43,870 nt of DNA from Clostridiaceae bacterium (GCA_029256485.1 JAQSXU010000022.1:1-43870), one strand, 5' to 3'; counted from the stretch's first letter, positions 25,134 through 34,977 are shown. The notes: generated by a model from the letters alone, not told the origin. Translations and numbers: made by a program.

Positions 25134-25160
25134 TATCATTTAATTTGCCCTAAAAGTCAA
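25132..25160 (-). promoter_or_regulatory. nadE promoter
   Basis: Reverse strand: TTGACT (25160-25155), a 17-bp spacer, GATAAT (25137-25132). Confidence 0.7.
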
Positions 25161-25477
25161 ATCATTAGTAATCAAATCAGTTGCAAAAATAATAAATTTG
25201 CATATTGAAGAGAATAGAAGATTTAGTAAGACAACACATAAAGGAATAATATAAATCACTTTAAGTAATACAAATTAACCTTTTAAGGATTATTTTTAAA
25301 CTTTATAATTTATTAGAAATGGTATATTATATATTCATCAAGAGCAATTTGTAAGCTTACAATAAGTTGCAAAATACTTGAAAAATATATTATCGGTAAA
25401 ATATGTTAATGCATCGTAGTATGCTGTATAATTATAGTTAAGGATTTATAACAAAGTAATTTGGGAGGAGGGGTTAT
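25161..25477. other. Intergenic region between divergent nadE and the NfeD/SPFH cluster
   Basis: Very AT-rich with no ORF. A TATAAT at 25427-25432, 45 bases before the nfeD start codon, is a possible -10 with a weak -35. A GGAGGAGG ribosome binding site precedes nfeD. I see no other structure. Confidence 0.5.
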
Positions 25478-25906
25478 ATGAGCAATCCATTGATTTTATG
25501 GATTATTATTGGTGCTGCTGCGTTAGTTGCAGATATGATAACTAGTGTTTTTTTATTTGTTTGGTTCACTATTGGGTCAATTGCTGCAATTATAGCCATG
25601 GCCTTAGGATATTCAATGACTGTACAAGTAATAACTTTTGTATCAGTAAGTGCAATATTTATGGCGGTAGGATATCCTTTAGTTAAAGAAACCATAAAAA
25701 AAACAGTAAAGAAAACTCCAACTATGGAACAAGGATACATCGGGAGAAAAATTACTGTAGATGAAGGAGTAATAGAAAAAGCTATAATTAAAGTAGATGG
25801 GATATACTGGACTATAAAAAATATTGGTGATCCAATAAAAAAAGGTGACTCTGTTGAAATTTGTGATATTGAAGGAAACAAGCTATTGGTAAGAAAGGCC
25901 AAATAA
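25478..25906 (+). CDS. NfeD-like membrane protein (short form)
   Basis: 142 aa, ATG with GGAGGAGGGG upstream. Two to three hydrophobic helices (about residues 5-70) precede a soluble OB-fold domain from about 80 (MEQGYIGRKITVDEG to GDSVEICDIEGNKLLVRKA). It lacks the ClpP-like protease domain of long NfeD proteins. Short NfeD proteins are regularly encoded beside SPFH/stomatin genes and are thought to assist their membrane assemblies, as here. Confidence 0.9.
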   Translation: MSNPLILWIIIGAAALVADMITSVFLFVWFTIGSIAAIIAMALGYSMTVQVITFVSVSAIFMAVGYPLVKETIKKTVKKTPTMEQGYIGRKITVDEGVIEKAIIKVDGIYWTIKNIGDPIKKGDSVEICDIEGNKLLVRKAK

Positions 25907-25921
25907 TGAGGAGGTAAATTT

Positions 25922-26857
25922 ATGTTTACAAAGGTAATTTTTTTAATTTTATTAGTCTTTATTTTATTAATGTTGGTATCTTCTATTAAAGTTGTAAATA
26001 CAGGTTATGTATTTATTCTTGAAAGATTAGGACAATTTTATAAGGTGTTAGAGCCAGGGTGGCATTTCACAATCCCTTTTGCAGATTTTGTGAGGAAGAA
26101 AGTTTCAACAAAACAACAAATTTTAGACATTGATCCACAGAACGTTATTACAAAGGATAATGTAAAAATATCTATAGACAATGTTATTTTCTATAAAGTT
26201 ATGGGAGCAAAGGATGCAGTATATAATATAGAAAATTTCAAAGATGGTATTATTTATTCAACAATAACAAATATGAGAAACATAGTTGGTAATATGACAT
26301 TAGATGAAGTTTTGTCTGGAAGAGATAAAATTAACAATGAGTTACTATTAGTAGTTGATGAAGTAACAGATGCCTATGGAATAAAGATACTTTCAGTTGA
26401 AATCAAAAATATTATTACGCCTGCAGAGATTCAGCAGGCAATGGAAAAACAAATGAGAGCAGAAAGAGATAAAAGAGCTACCATTTTAGCGGCTGAAGGG
26501 CAAAAGCAAAGTGATATCAATAGAGCTGAAGGAGAAAAACAGGCTAAAATATTACAAGCTGAAGGAGAAAAAGAATCTAACATTAGACATGCTGAAGGTT
26601 TAAGAGAATCTCAATTGCTTGAAGCTGAGGGTAAAGCAAGGGCTATTGAGGAAGTAGCTCAAGCACAGGCAAAGGCAATCAATATGGTTAATAGAGCTAT
26701 ATTGGAATCAGGAACTAATGAAACTGTTATAGCTCTAAAACAAGTAGAAGCATTACAGGAAATGGCTAAAAATCCAGCAAATAAATTGATTTTACCAAAT
26801 GAAACACTTTCTTCACTGGGAAGTATTGCAGCTATAGGGGAAATGCTTAAAAAATAG
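25922..26857 (+). CDS. SPFH/band 7 stomatin-like protein (QmcA/paraslipin type)
   Basis: 311 aa, ATG 25922 with GAGGAGG upstream, 15 bases after nfeD. One N-terminal membrane segment (about 4-22), the band 7 domain (VNTGYVFILERLGQFYKVLE to about 180), then a helical stalk with five near-11-residue repeats beginning AEG (about 190-245), typical of stomatin/prohibitin coiled coils. Such proteins form ring-shaped membrane microdomain scaffolds that influence proteases and protein quality control. It forms an operon with nfeD. Confidence 0.93.
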   Translation: MFTKVIFLILLVFILLMLVSSIKVVNTGYVFILERLGQFYKVLEPGWHFTIPFADFVRKKVSTKQQILDIDPQNVITKDNVKISIDNVIFYKVMGAKDAVYNIENFKDGIIYSTITNMRNIVGNMTLDEVLSGRDKINNELLLVVDEVTDAYGIKILSVEIKNIITPAEIQQAMEKQMRAERDKRATILAAEGQKQSDINRAEGEKQAKILQAEGEKESNIRHAEGLRESQLLEAEGKARAIEEVAQAQAKAINMVNRAILESGTNETVIALKQVEALQEMAKNPANKLILPNETLSSLGSIAAIGEMLKK

Positions 26858-26878
26858 TTTTTACAGTAGATAAAATTT

Positions 26879-26915
26879 TAAAATGCTTTTTCTAATACAT
26901 AGAAAAAGCATTTTA
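26879..26915 (+). terminator. Hairpin after the first SPFH gene
   Basis: TAAAATGCTTTTTCT (26879-26893) pairs exactly with AGAAAAAGCATTTTA (26901-26915). The T tract afterwards is poor, so read-through into the next SPFH gene is possible. Confidence 0.6.
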
Positions 26916-26968
26916 ATACTATAACTAAAATTATTAATTTCCAAATAAATAAATAGGGGGAATTTATT

Positions 26969-29032
26969 TTGACACATACCTTAATTATGATTGGGTCAAT
27001 TATTCTAGGGATAATAATATTATTATGGCTATTAGGTTTTAAAATAATACCTAATAATAAAATTGCCATAATTGAAAAATGGTGGTCGTCAAAGGGATCA
27101 CTAAATGAACAGATTATTGCACTAAATGGAGAGGCTGGTTATCAACCTAAGGCTTTAAGAGGAGGCATTCACTTTTTAACTCCATTAATGTTTAAGGTGC
27201 ATATTTGTTCTTTAGTAACTATACCACAAGGACAAATTGCCTATGTGTTTGCAAGAGATGGAAAACCCATGGAGCCAACTCAAACTTTAGGACAAATAAT
27301 TCCACAGTGTAAAAACTTTCAGGATGTAAGGGCTTTTATTGAAAATGGAGGTCAGAAGGGACCTCAGAGGGGAATCGTTCGTGAAGGTACCTATGCTTTT
27401 AACTTAGCTCAATTTGTAATAATTACAGAATCAAAAACTTACTATTTATCAATGGGAAACAAAGGTGAAGATGAAACTATAACAAAAATGGCAGAGTTTT
27501 TAAGGCAAAGAGATGCATTTAAGCCAATTGTAATAAAAGGTGCAGATGATAAGGTTGGAATTGTAACGGTTCATGATGGACCATCATTAAATAAGGACGA
27601 CATTATAGCACCAACTGTTGGGGATAATGATAATGAAGAAGAAACTTATCACAACAATTTCCAAGATCCAGAAAAGTTTTTGAAAGCTGGTGGATACAGA
27701 GGTAGACAGTATCAGGTGCTTGTAGAAGGAACTTACTTTATAAATAGATTGTTTGCAACAGTTGAACTAATAAATAAAACAACCATAGAAATCGGATTTG
27801 TTGGAGTTGTAGTTTCTTATATTGGTTCAAAGGGAACTGATTCATCAGGAGAAGATTACAAACATGGAGAGCTTGTACAAAAGGGATTTAGGGGAGTATG
27901 GTCAGAACCATTAATGCCAGGCAAATATGCGTTTAACACTTATGCAGGGAAAATAATATTAGTACCGACTACCAATATTATACTAAAATGGATAAGTAAT
28001 CAAACGGGTTCTCATAGATATGATGAAAATTTAAAAGAGGTTAGTTTAATTACTAAGGATGCTTTTGAACCATCATTGCCTTTGTCTGTGGTAATGCATA
28101 TTGATTACAGAAAAGCACCATTAGTAATTCAAAGGTTTGGAGACATAAAAATGCTTGTTGATCAAACATTGGATCCTATGGTGTCAGCATATTTCAAAAA
28201 TATAGGGCAGACAAAAACATTGATTCAATTAATTCAAGAGAGAAATGAAATTCAAGAGATGTCTTCTGGAGAAATGAAGGGCAAATTTGAGCACTACAAT
28301 CTGGAATTAGAAGAAGTGTTAATTGGAACCCCATCTTCATCAGTCAATGATGATAAAATTGAAGTTATATTGACACAACTAAGAAGCAGACAGATTGCTT
28401 TAGAACAAATAGAAACTTATTCACAGCAGCAAAAGGCCGCAGTAAAGGAAAAGGAATTAAGAGAGGCAGAATCAAAAGCATCTCAGCAGAAGTATTTAAC
28501 AGAATCTGAAATAAATATCGAAATTCAAAGCAACCAAGGTAAGGCTGAATTCCAGAGATCTCTGCAAGAAGCTTCTAAAATTAAAGCAATTGCAGAAGCA
28601 GAGGCTGAAAGGGAAGCTAGAGTAGGTATTGGTAAGGCTATAGCAGTAGATGAGCAGGTAAAGGCATATGGCGGACCACAGTATCAGGTTACTCAGGATA
28701 TTATGAATAAGTTTACTGCTGCAATTCAAACCTCCAAAATAGATATTGTGCCTAAGACTGTTGTTAATATGGGCGGAAATGATGGGAATGGCAGCACTGC
28801 AAATGTATTTGAAATGCTTCTTGGATTATTAGTCAGTGAAAAACTAGGAGTCAATTTCCAAGGTGATGAAAAACAAGAGAGTGAAAATGTAAGAAAAATT
28901 AAAGAGGCTATATTTAAATCACTTCAGGAAGAAAGACACAATGATAATAATAAGAAAGAAGATTTAAATAGTAAAGAAACTTCAACGGATATAGAAAAAG
29001 AAACTCTGGATCAGACAGCATCATCAAAATAG
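26969..29032 (+). CDS. Large SPFH/flotillin-like protein
   Basis: 687 aa from TTG 26969, eight bases after AGGGGG. One N-terminal membrane helix (about 5-22). The next 350 residues contain repeated beta units with a common G-x-Y-x-(F/I)-N signature (REGTYAFNLAQF, VEGTYFINRLF, MPGKYAFNTYA). An SPFH core (LPLSVVMHIDYRKAPLVIQRF) and a long Glu/Gln/Ala-rich coiled coil follow, and the tail from about 640 is charged and probably disordered. It is much longer than stomatins and differs from FloT. A membrane scaffolding role is inferred from family and from the nfeD/SPFH neighbours. Confidence 0.85.
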   Translation: MTHTLIMIGSIILGIIILLWLLGFKIIPNNKIAIIEKWWSSKGSLNEQIIALNGEAGYQPKALRGGIHFLTPLMFKVHICSLVTIPQGQIAYVFARDGKPMEPTQTLGQIIPQCKNFQDVRAFIENGGQKGPQRGIVREGTYAFNLAQFVIITESKTYYLSMGNKGEDETITKMAEFLRQRDAFKPIVIKGADDKVGIVTVHDGPSLNKDDIIAPTVGDNDNEEETYHNNFQDPEKFLKAGGYRGRQYQVLVEGTYFINRLFATVELINKTTIEIGFVGVVVSYIGSKGTDSSGEDYKHGELVQKGFRGVWSEPLMPGKYAFNTYAGKIILVPTTNIILKWISNQTGSHRYDENLKEVSLITKDAFEPSLPLSVVMHIDYRKAPLVIQRFGDIKMLVDQTLDPMVSAYFKNIGQTKTLIQLIQERNEIQEMSSGEMKGKFEHYNLELEEVLIGTPSSSVNDDKIEVILTQLRSRQIALEQIETYSQQQKAAVKEKELREAESKASQQKYLTESEINIEIQSNQGKAEFQRSLQEASKIKAIAEAEAEREARVGIGKAIAVDEQVKAYGGPQYQVTQDIMNKFTAAIQTSKIDIVPKTVVNMGGNDGNGSTANVFEMLLGLLVSEKLGVNFQGDEKQESENVRKIKEAIFKSLQEERHNDNNKKEDLNSKETSTDIEKETLDQTASSK

Positions 29033-29054
29033 AATACTTATAATAGTATTTCTA

Positions 29055-29100
29055 AGATAGTGTATTATAAAGATGTTTATAGTACACTATCTATTTTTTT
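29055..29100 (+). terminator. Terminator after the SPFH cluster
   Basis: AGATAGTGTA (29055-29064) pairs with TACACTATCT (29083-29092), extended by inner TATAAA/TTTATA pairs, followed by ATTTTTTT. Confidence 0.9.
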
Positions 29101-29522
29101 AATGTAATTTTAAATCTGTAGCAAAAATATAATAATATTAAAATATTGAAAGTTATATGAACTAAAATTTCAATATTAGATGAATGATCACATCGTTTTC
29201 AAAACAAAACTATAGATATTTCAACCAAAAAGTATAAAAAACACTGAAAAAAATGGTCATAACATGTCACTATTAGAAACAAAATTTCAATATAATATAA
29301 GATATATGAAGATAATATTAGTAATATAAAGATAAGTTTAAAATTTAGCAATTTTGGATAATAAATATAATTATTTTACTAAAATGGGTTGAAAAATTTA
29401 ATCAAATAATTATAATTGAATTTATAGTTTAATTTTGGTAATTTAACCATAATCATTTCATTTAAAACGAAATGAAATTTATATAATGTAATATTGCATA
29501 TTAAAACATTAGGAGGGATAAT
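29101..29522. other. Intergenic region with a palindrome ahead of the glycosyltransferase operon
   Basis: No ORF. ATTTCATTT (29455-29463) and AAATGAAAT (29470-29478) are exact complements around AAAACG, directly upstream of TATAAT (29482-29487), which has no convincing -35. The palindrome would cover the -35 region and may be an operator. The rest is AT-rich without visible structure. Confidence 0.5.
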
Positions 29523-30944
29523 ATGAAAATATTAATGTTATCATGGGAATATCCACCTAAAACTGTGGGGGGACTTTCAACACATGTGTATAATTTATGC
29601 CAAAGCCTGAAAGACAAGGGAAATGAGGTACATGTAATTACATGTGAAGAGGAAAATGCTGCCTTGGAAGAAGTTGACAGTGGGGTTTTTATTCATAGAG
29701 TTATTCCATACAAACTGGATACACAGGACTTTACTAAATGGGTAATGCATTTGAACTTTGCAATAATTGAAAAGGCTTCAAAATTGATTAATAGTTATGG
29801 CGAGTTTGATTTAATACATGCTCATGACTGGTTAACTACATACAGTGCAAAATGCTTAAAGTGGATATATAAAATACCAATGGTTTCAACAATTCATGCT
29901 ACGGAATATGGAAGAAATGGCGGTATAAGAACTGATTTGCAGAGGTATATTTCCTCTACGGAATGGATGCTGGCAAATGAATCATGGAAAATAGTAACAT
30001 GCAGCAGTTACATGAAAAAACAGGTATGTGAATTATTTTCTGTCCAAGAAGATAAGGTATGGGTAGTGCCTAATGGAGTAAACGTGGTTAATATTGAGGA
30101 AGATTTAAATGAATTTAGGAAAAAGTTTGCATTAGATAATGAAAAGATTGTTTTGTTTATAGGCAGACACGTTTTTGAAAAAGGAATTCAACTATTAATC
30201 GATACTGTTCCAGGTATATTAAAGTCATATCCAAATGCTAAATTTGTAATTGCCGGCAAAGGACCAATGACAGAGGAATTGGAAGATAAAGTATGTAAAA
30301 TGGGGTTTAAAGAAAAAGTATTATTTGCAGGATATATGAATGATGAGGAAAGAGATAAATTGTACAAGGTATCAAATGCAGCTGTTTTTCCGTCCCTTTA
30401 TGAGCCATTTGGCATAGTAGCTTTAGAAGCCATGGCAGCAGGGTGCCCAGTAGTAGTTTCAAATACTGGAGGTCTGGGAGAAATAGTGCAGCATAAGGTA
30501 AATGGATTAAAGGTTACTCCAGGATCCTTAGATAATTTAAGAGATAATATTTTAGAAATTCTCTTTAATGATAAATTGGCAGAACAATTTAGAGAAAATG
30601 CTTTAAATTTAGTTAAGGAAAAATATGAGTGGCACAAAGTAGCAGAACTTACAATGGGTATGTATAATATGGTGAAAGATGAATCTAAAGGAACTGAATG
30701 GGAAATTAAGCATAAAGAAAAAATACTTGAGCAAAGTGATAATGTTGAGAAAAAGAAAAGTCCTGCACCAAAAAAGAGTCCAACTGTTAGAACTGCGAAA
30801 AAGAAAGTGACAACAAAAAAAGCAGAGGAAAAGCAATTGGTAAAATCTGAAACTGAAAAAAATAAAGGTATAGAGGATAAATTAGAAAATAAACCTAAAA
30901 GAAAGTCAACAAAGAAGGTAAAAAGGGAACCCGAAAAAGTATAA
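29523..30944 (+). CDS. Glycosyltransferase family 4 / starch-synthase-like, with a lysine-rich C-terminal tail
   Basis: 473 aa, ATG with AGGAGGG upstream. The GT-B fold begins MLSWEYPPKTVGGLSTHV, whose GG loop binds nucleotide sugar; the C-terminal half has IGRHVFEKGIQLL and the EPFGIVALE motif with Glu294 and Glu302. It resembles the GT4/GT5 enzymes often annotated as glycogen synthase. Residues about 395-473 form an unusual Lys/Pro/Thr/Ser-rich tail (KKSPAPKKSP, TAKKKVTTKK, KPKRKSTKKVKR) with no predicted fold, which could bind polyanions or membrane. It is followed 16 bases on by the nucleotidyltransferase gene, implying one polysaccharide-related pathway. Confidence 0.88.
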   Translation: MKILMLSWEYPPKTVGGLSTHVYNLCQSLKDKGNEVHVITCEEENAALEEVDSGVFIHRVIPYKLDTQDFTKWVMHLNFAIIEKASKLINSYGEFDLIHAHDWLTTYSAKCLKWIYKIPMVSTIHATEYGRNGGIRTDLQRYISSTEWMLANESWKIVTCSSYMKKQVCELFSVQEDKVWVVPNGVNVVNIEEDLNEFRKKFALDNEKIVLFIGRHVFEKGIQLLIDTVPGILKSYPNAKFVIAGKGPMTEELEDKVCKMGFKEKVLFAGYMNDEERDKLYKVSNAAVFPSLYEPFGIVALEAMAAGCPVVVSNTGGLGEIVQHKVNGLKVTPGSLDNLRDNILEILFNDKLAEQFRENALNLVKEKYEWHKVAELTMGMYNMVKDESKGTEWEIKHKEKILEQSDNVEKKKSPAPKKSPTVRTAKKKVTTKKAEEKQLVKSETEKNKGIEDKLENKPKRKSTKKVKREPEKV

Positions 30945-30960
30945 ATAGGGGATGGTGGCT

Positions 30961-33408
30961 GTGAAGGCAATTATTATGGCTGGAGGAGAAGGCACAAGGT
31001 TAAGACCTTTAACATGTAATATTCCAAAACCAATGATGTCAATTATGGAGAAGCCTGTATTACAATACACCATAGAATTACTAAAAAGCCATGGAATTTT
31101 TGATATTGGTATTACATTGCAATATCTGCCTGATGAAATTATTAATTATTTTGGTGATGGTAGTGATTTTCAGGTCAATATAACCTATTTTATAGAAGAA
31201 AACCCCCTTGGAACAGCGGGAAGTGTGAAGAATGCGGAAGATTTTTTAGATGATACATTTATAGTAATAAGCGGCGATGCATTAACTGATATCAATATTA
31301 CTGATGCAATAAGCTTTCATAAGGAAAAAGCATCGGTAATAACCCTTGTTCTAAAGAGTGTAGATGTACCGCTAGAATATGGAGTTGTGGTTACAGACAA
31401 AACGGAACGTGTGACTGGATTCTTAGAAAAACCAAGCTGGGGAGAAGCTTTTAGTGATAAAGTAAATACTGGAATTTATATATTGGAACCAGAAATATTT
31501 AAATATTTTGAGAGAAACTTAAAAATAGATTTTAGCAATGATATATTTCCCATTGCATTAAAAGAGAATATTCCAATGTATGGCTATATTACAGAGGATT
31601 ATTGGTGTGATATTGGTAATATAGAACAATTTATGAACTGCCAATATGATATATTAAATGGGCTGGTAAGTGTAAAAGTAAATGGCGAATTATATAAGGG
31701 AAACATTTGGATAGGGGATAATTGTGAAATTAGTGACATGACCAGTATTGAGGGACCTGCATATATTGGCAGCGGCACTAAAATATATGAAGATTGTGCT
31801 ATTGGATCATATACGGTGATTAATAAAAATAATATTATTTCCAATGGTGCTCATATTAAGAGAAGCATATTATTTGATAATTGCTATATTGGAAATAATG
31901 CCGAGGTCAAGGGTGCAGTTTTATGTAAAAATGTTCAGCTAGAGTCTAGAGCCCAAATATTTGAAGAGGCTTCCATTGGCCATGGTACCTTGATAAGGCA
32001 GAGGGCAATTATTAAACCTAGAATTAAAATTTGGCCTAATAAAGTTATTGACAGCAGCACAGTAGTAACTTCAAACATAATATGGGGAGGCAAATCTTCT
32101 AAATCATTATTTGGACGAAGCTGCATATCAGGAGAGGTTAATGTAGATATTACACCTGAATTTGTTTCCAAACTTGGATCAGCTTATGGGTCAACTCTAA
32201 AACCCGAATCAAAAGTGGCTATAAGCTGCAGCGATAGCGGTGCTGCACAAATGTTTAAATATGCCTTGGCAACTGGACTTTTATCCATGGGAATAGAAGT
32301 ATATGATCTTCAAAAGATTACACTTTCCATGGCAAGACAAGCAACTTTGTTTTTTGGTGTTAAAGGCAGTATTCATGTATCAACTGATGATGAGGAATCA
32401 CAAAAGGTATATATTAATTTTATAAATCATAATGGGTTAAATATAGATAAAACAACAGAAAGGAAAATTGAGAATAGTTTTCTCAGAGAGGATTTTAGAA
32501 GAGTAAAGGCAGATGAATTTAAAAAGATTACTCATTTGTATGATTGCATAGAACATTATTCAAGAAACATAGTAAATCAACTAGCTGTTCACAATATAAG
32601 AAATAAGAAATATAAAGTGGTGCTGAGCATAAAAAATCAATTACTCCTTAATGTAGTATGCAATGTTTTACAGGAGATAGGCGTAAGTGTAAAGCGCAGT
32701 GATGACTTTAATAATCTTCTTGGAATTAGGAAGGAAGTAATAGAAAGCAATGCTGACCTGGGAATAAGAATATCCGACGAAGGAGAGAAAGCCGTTCTAA
32801 TTGATGATAGGGGTAATATTATCAGGGGAGATTTATTTGATACATTGAATTCATATGTTACGCTGAATTCAGGAAAAATAAGTACTTTAATAGCTCCTGT
32901 TACTGCATCTGCTGCCATGGAAGAAGTTGCAGCTATGCGAGGAGCTGGCTTTATAAGAACTAAAACATCACAAAATAGTATTTTGGAAGAGTACATCAGA
33001 ACAAAGGAAAACTTGAGCAGAAGAGAAACTGTAATAGCCTATTTAATGAGTTTGGATACTGTTTGTGTGAGTATGATGTTAATAAATCTAATGGCTGAAA
33101 GCAGTATTTCTCTTTCTTGTTTAATTGAAAAACTTCCTAAATATTTCTCTGTAAGGCAGGAGGCTAGATGCCCTTGGAATTTGAAATGCAAAGTAATGAG
33201 AAATCTGGCTGAACATAATTTCTCAAATTCAAGAGAACTTATAGAAGGCATAAGATTAAATTTTGAAAATGGGTGGGCATTGGTACTACCGGATTCCGAA
33301 GAACCAGTGTGCAGAATTATGGCTGAATCTAAAAATGAAGACGATGCATATGAAATAATTAAAATTGTTATTGATATAATCCAATCCGTAACTGGAATAA
33401 AGGAGTAG
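30961..33408 (+). CDS. Nucleotidyltransferase / left-handed beta-helix / phosphomannomutase-like fusion with a degenerate mutase domain
   Basis: 815 aa. I start at GTG 30961 ([18 protein letters not shown]), nine bases after AGGGG; ATG 30952 abuts that site. Residues 1-230 are a sugar-phosphate nucleotidyltransferase with [11 protein letters not shown], Lys24 (IPKP) and ISGDALTD. Residues about 240-370 are hexapeptide repeats. From about 375 to the end the sequence follows the phosphomannomutase/phosphoglucomutase layout, but the phosphoserine loop (normally TASHNP) reads VSTDDEES (473-480) and the metal loop (normally DGDGDR) reads SDEGEK (605-610). The mutase is therefore probably inactive and may be regulatory. 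Likely makes a GDP- or ADP-sugar for the adjacent glycosyltransferase. Confidence 0.85.
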   Translation: MKAIIMAGGEGTRLRPLTCNIPKPMMSIMEKPVLQYTIELLKSHGIFDIGITLQYLPDEIINYFGDGSDFQVNITYFIEENPLGTAGSVKNAEDFLDDTFIVISGDALTDINITDAISFHKEKASVITLVLKSVDVPLEYGVVVTDKTERVTGFLEKPSWGEAFSDKVNTGIYILEPEIFKYFERNLKIDFSNDIFPIALKENIPMYGYITEDYWCDIGNIEQFMNCQYDILNGLVSVKVNGELYKGNIWIGDNCEISDMTSIEGPAYIGSGTKIYEDCAIGSYTVINKNNIISNGAHIKRSILFDNCYIGNNAEVKGAVLCKNVQLESRAQIFEEASIGHGTLIRQRAIIKPRIKIWPNKVIDSSTVVTSNIIWGGKSSKSLFGRSCISGEVNVDITPEFVSKLGSAYGSTLKPESKVAISCSDSGAAQMFKYALATGLLSMGIEVYDLQKITLSMARQATLFFGVKGSIHVSTDDEESQKVYINFINHNGLNIDKTTERKIENSFLREDFRRVKADEFKKITHLYDCIEHYSRNIVNQLAVHNIRNKKYKVVLSIKNQLLLNVVCNVLQEIGVSVKRSDDFNNLLGIRKEVIESNADLGIRISDEGEKAVLIDDRGNIIRGDLFDTLNSYVTLNSGKISTLIAPVTASAAMEEVAAMRGAGFIRTKTSQNSILEEYIRTKENLSRRETVIAYLMSLDTVCVSMMLINLMAESSISLSCLIEKLPKYFSVRQEARCPWNLKCKVMRNLAEHNFSNSRELIEGIRLNFENGWALVLPDSEEPVCRIMAESKNEDDAYEIIKIVIDIIQSVTGIKE

Positions 33409-33426
33409 TATGCTGAGATTAAATAG

Positions 33427-33466
33427 AAATGTTGATTTCTAAAAGTTAGAAATCAACATTTTTTTA
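33427..33466. terminator. Bidirectional terminator overlapping the end of the phosphofructokinase gene
   Basis: AAATGTTGATTTCTA (33427-33441) pairs exactly with TAGAAATCAACATTT (33447-33461), followed by TTTTT. The reverse-strand gene's stop codon (33453-33455) lies inside the stem. Confidence 0.85.
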
Positions 33467-34673
33467 TTATAGTATAATTCTTTGTATTATGTTCTACTGT
33501 AAAGGATGGACATCCTTCAACTAAGGGACTGAAGTATTTTAAAGCTTTATCACTTATATTATTATTATTCTCTACCCATTCCTTTGGAAAGTACTTTATA
33601 TTGTTTGCCACATCAGAAACATTAACTAAAATGTTATGTGAGGTGTAAGGTTCATTGGATAATCTTTCAATTGATATCATTTTACCTGTAGCACCTTCTA
33701 TGGAAAATTTTACTGCATCTATTCCGCACATATAAGCCTCCTCAACGTCAACATTGGAAGAGCAGTGCATTGCACATCTTTGCATTACACCTAATTCTAA
33801 AGTTTTAATCCTTGAAGTAATGCCCTTATCAATTATCATTTGTCTTAAAACATTTTTGACTCCGCCTAATTGAGCATGGCCAAAATTATCATGACCTGCA
33901 CTCGAATCTGTTTCAGCTACAAAAGTTCCATCTGAATATTTAATTCCTTCAGAAACTACAATATAAACTTGATTTTGTTCTTTAAACTTTTGCTCTACAT
34001 CAATTAAAAATTTATCCCTGTCAAAAGCTACTTCTGGAATATATATAAAGTCGGCAACTGCTCTGCCATCTATTCTTGCTAAGCAGGCACTGGCTGCCAG
34101 CCAACCTGTATCACGCCCCATTGTTTCAATAATAAATATGCCATTGTTTTTATATACGCTTGAATCCAGATATGTTTCTAAGGTAATAGTAGATATAAAC
34201 TTTGCTGAGCTTCCAAATCCGGGTGTATGATCTGTACAGGTTAAATCATTATCTATAGTCTTAGGTATGCCAATTATTTGATGATTAAGCGAATTAAGTT
34301 TTGCATATTTACTTAATTTTGCTACTGTATCCATTGAGTCATTACCGCCTATATAGAAAAAGGTTTGAATATCATATTCCTTTAGAATATTGAAAAATTG
34401 AATATATTCACTATGGTCAAAATTAAAGTCTTTCATTTTATATCTACATGATCCTAATCCTGAGGAAGGAGTGTATTTGAAATGTTTATCTCTATCTTTT
34501 AAAGTATCGCCTAAATTTATTATTTTTCTATTAAGAATTCCTTCAATTCCATTCAATCCTGCAAAAACATTATGGTAATATTTACTTTCTATTGCACCCT
34601 GCAATACACCTATAACACTTGAATTAATAACCGCTGTAGGCCCTCCGGATTGAGCAACAAGACAATTTCTCAT
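33453..34673 (-). CDS. 6-phosphofructokinase, probably pyrophosphate-dependent
   Basis: 406 aa, ATG with AAGGAG eight bases upstream. It phosphorylates fructose-6-phosphate. Two positions that set the phosphate donor are of the PPi type: GGNDS (109-113) has Asp where ATP enzymes have Gly, and PKTIDNDL (137-144) has Lys where ATP enzymes have Gly. MGRDTGWL and a Gly/Thr-rich N-terminal donor loop (SGGPT) are also present. Length exceeds the 320-aa ATP-PfkA. PPi use saves ATP and is reversible. The alternative is an ATP enzyme with unusual residues. Confidence 0.85.
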   Translation of the reverse strand: MRNCLVAQSGGPTAVINSSVIGVLQGAIESKYYHNVFAGLNGIEGILNRKIINLGDTLKDRDKHFKYTPSSGLGSCRYKMKDFNFDHSEYIQFFNILKEYDIQTFFYIGGNDSMDTVAKLSKYAKLNSLNHQIIGIPKTIDNDLTCTDHTPGFGSSAKFISTITLETYLDSSVYKNNGIFIIETMGRDTGWLAASACLARIDGRAVADFIYIPEVAFDRDKFLIDVEQKFKEQNQVYIVVSEGIKYSDGTFVAETDSSAGHDNFGHAQLGGVKNVLRQMIIDKGITSRIKTLELGVMQRCAMHCSSNVDVEEAYMCGIDAVKFSIEGATGKMISIERLSNEPYTSHNILVNVSDVANNIKYFPKEWVENNNNISDKALKYFSPLVEGCPSFTVEHNTKNYTIIKKC

Positions 34674-34977
34674 AACTTACTCTCCTTTTATTATTTATAC
34701 TATACTAATATTCACACTAATAAAATTACAATGTACATTTTAACATAAATTAATATAGATTTGTATATATAAATTCAAAATAAATATTAAATAATATAGT
34801 ACATATATAAAATATGCTATATATAAATAAAACATTACAATAAATAGTTTTTTTAAAATTAAAAAAAGATTTGCTTATGTTAAGTTTTATTTCTGTTTTT
34901 TTGATAGAATATAGTTGAAGTTGTTTATTGATATATTAAGGAATAATGTAAATTATATGCATTTGGAGAGTGGTTAT
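34674..34977. other. Intergenic region between divergent phosphofructokinase and addB
   Basis: About 300 bases, extremely AT-rich, without an ORF. Possible promoter fragments occur for both genes (TATAGT-like on the reverse strand, TAGAAT at about 34904 on the + strand), none convincing. No hairpin or repeat stands out. Confidence 0.4.

Noticed and set aside
25474..25902. 142-codon reverse-strand ORF opposite nfeD
   Set aside because: It mirrors the nfeD frame, has no ribosome binding site, and NfeD itself is a clear family match.
30398..30970. 190-codon reverse-strand ORF over the glycosyltransferase tail
   Set aside because: Phe/Ser-rich product is the antisense of the lysine-rich tail; no start signal.
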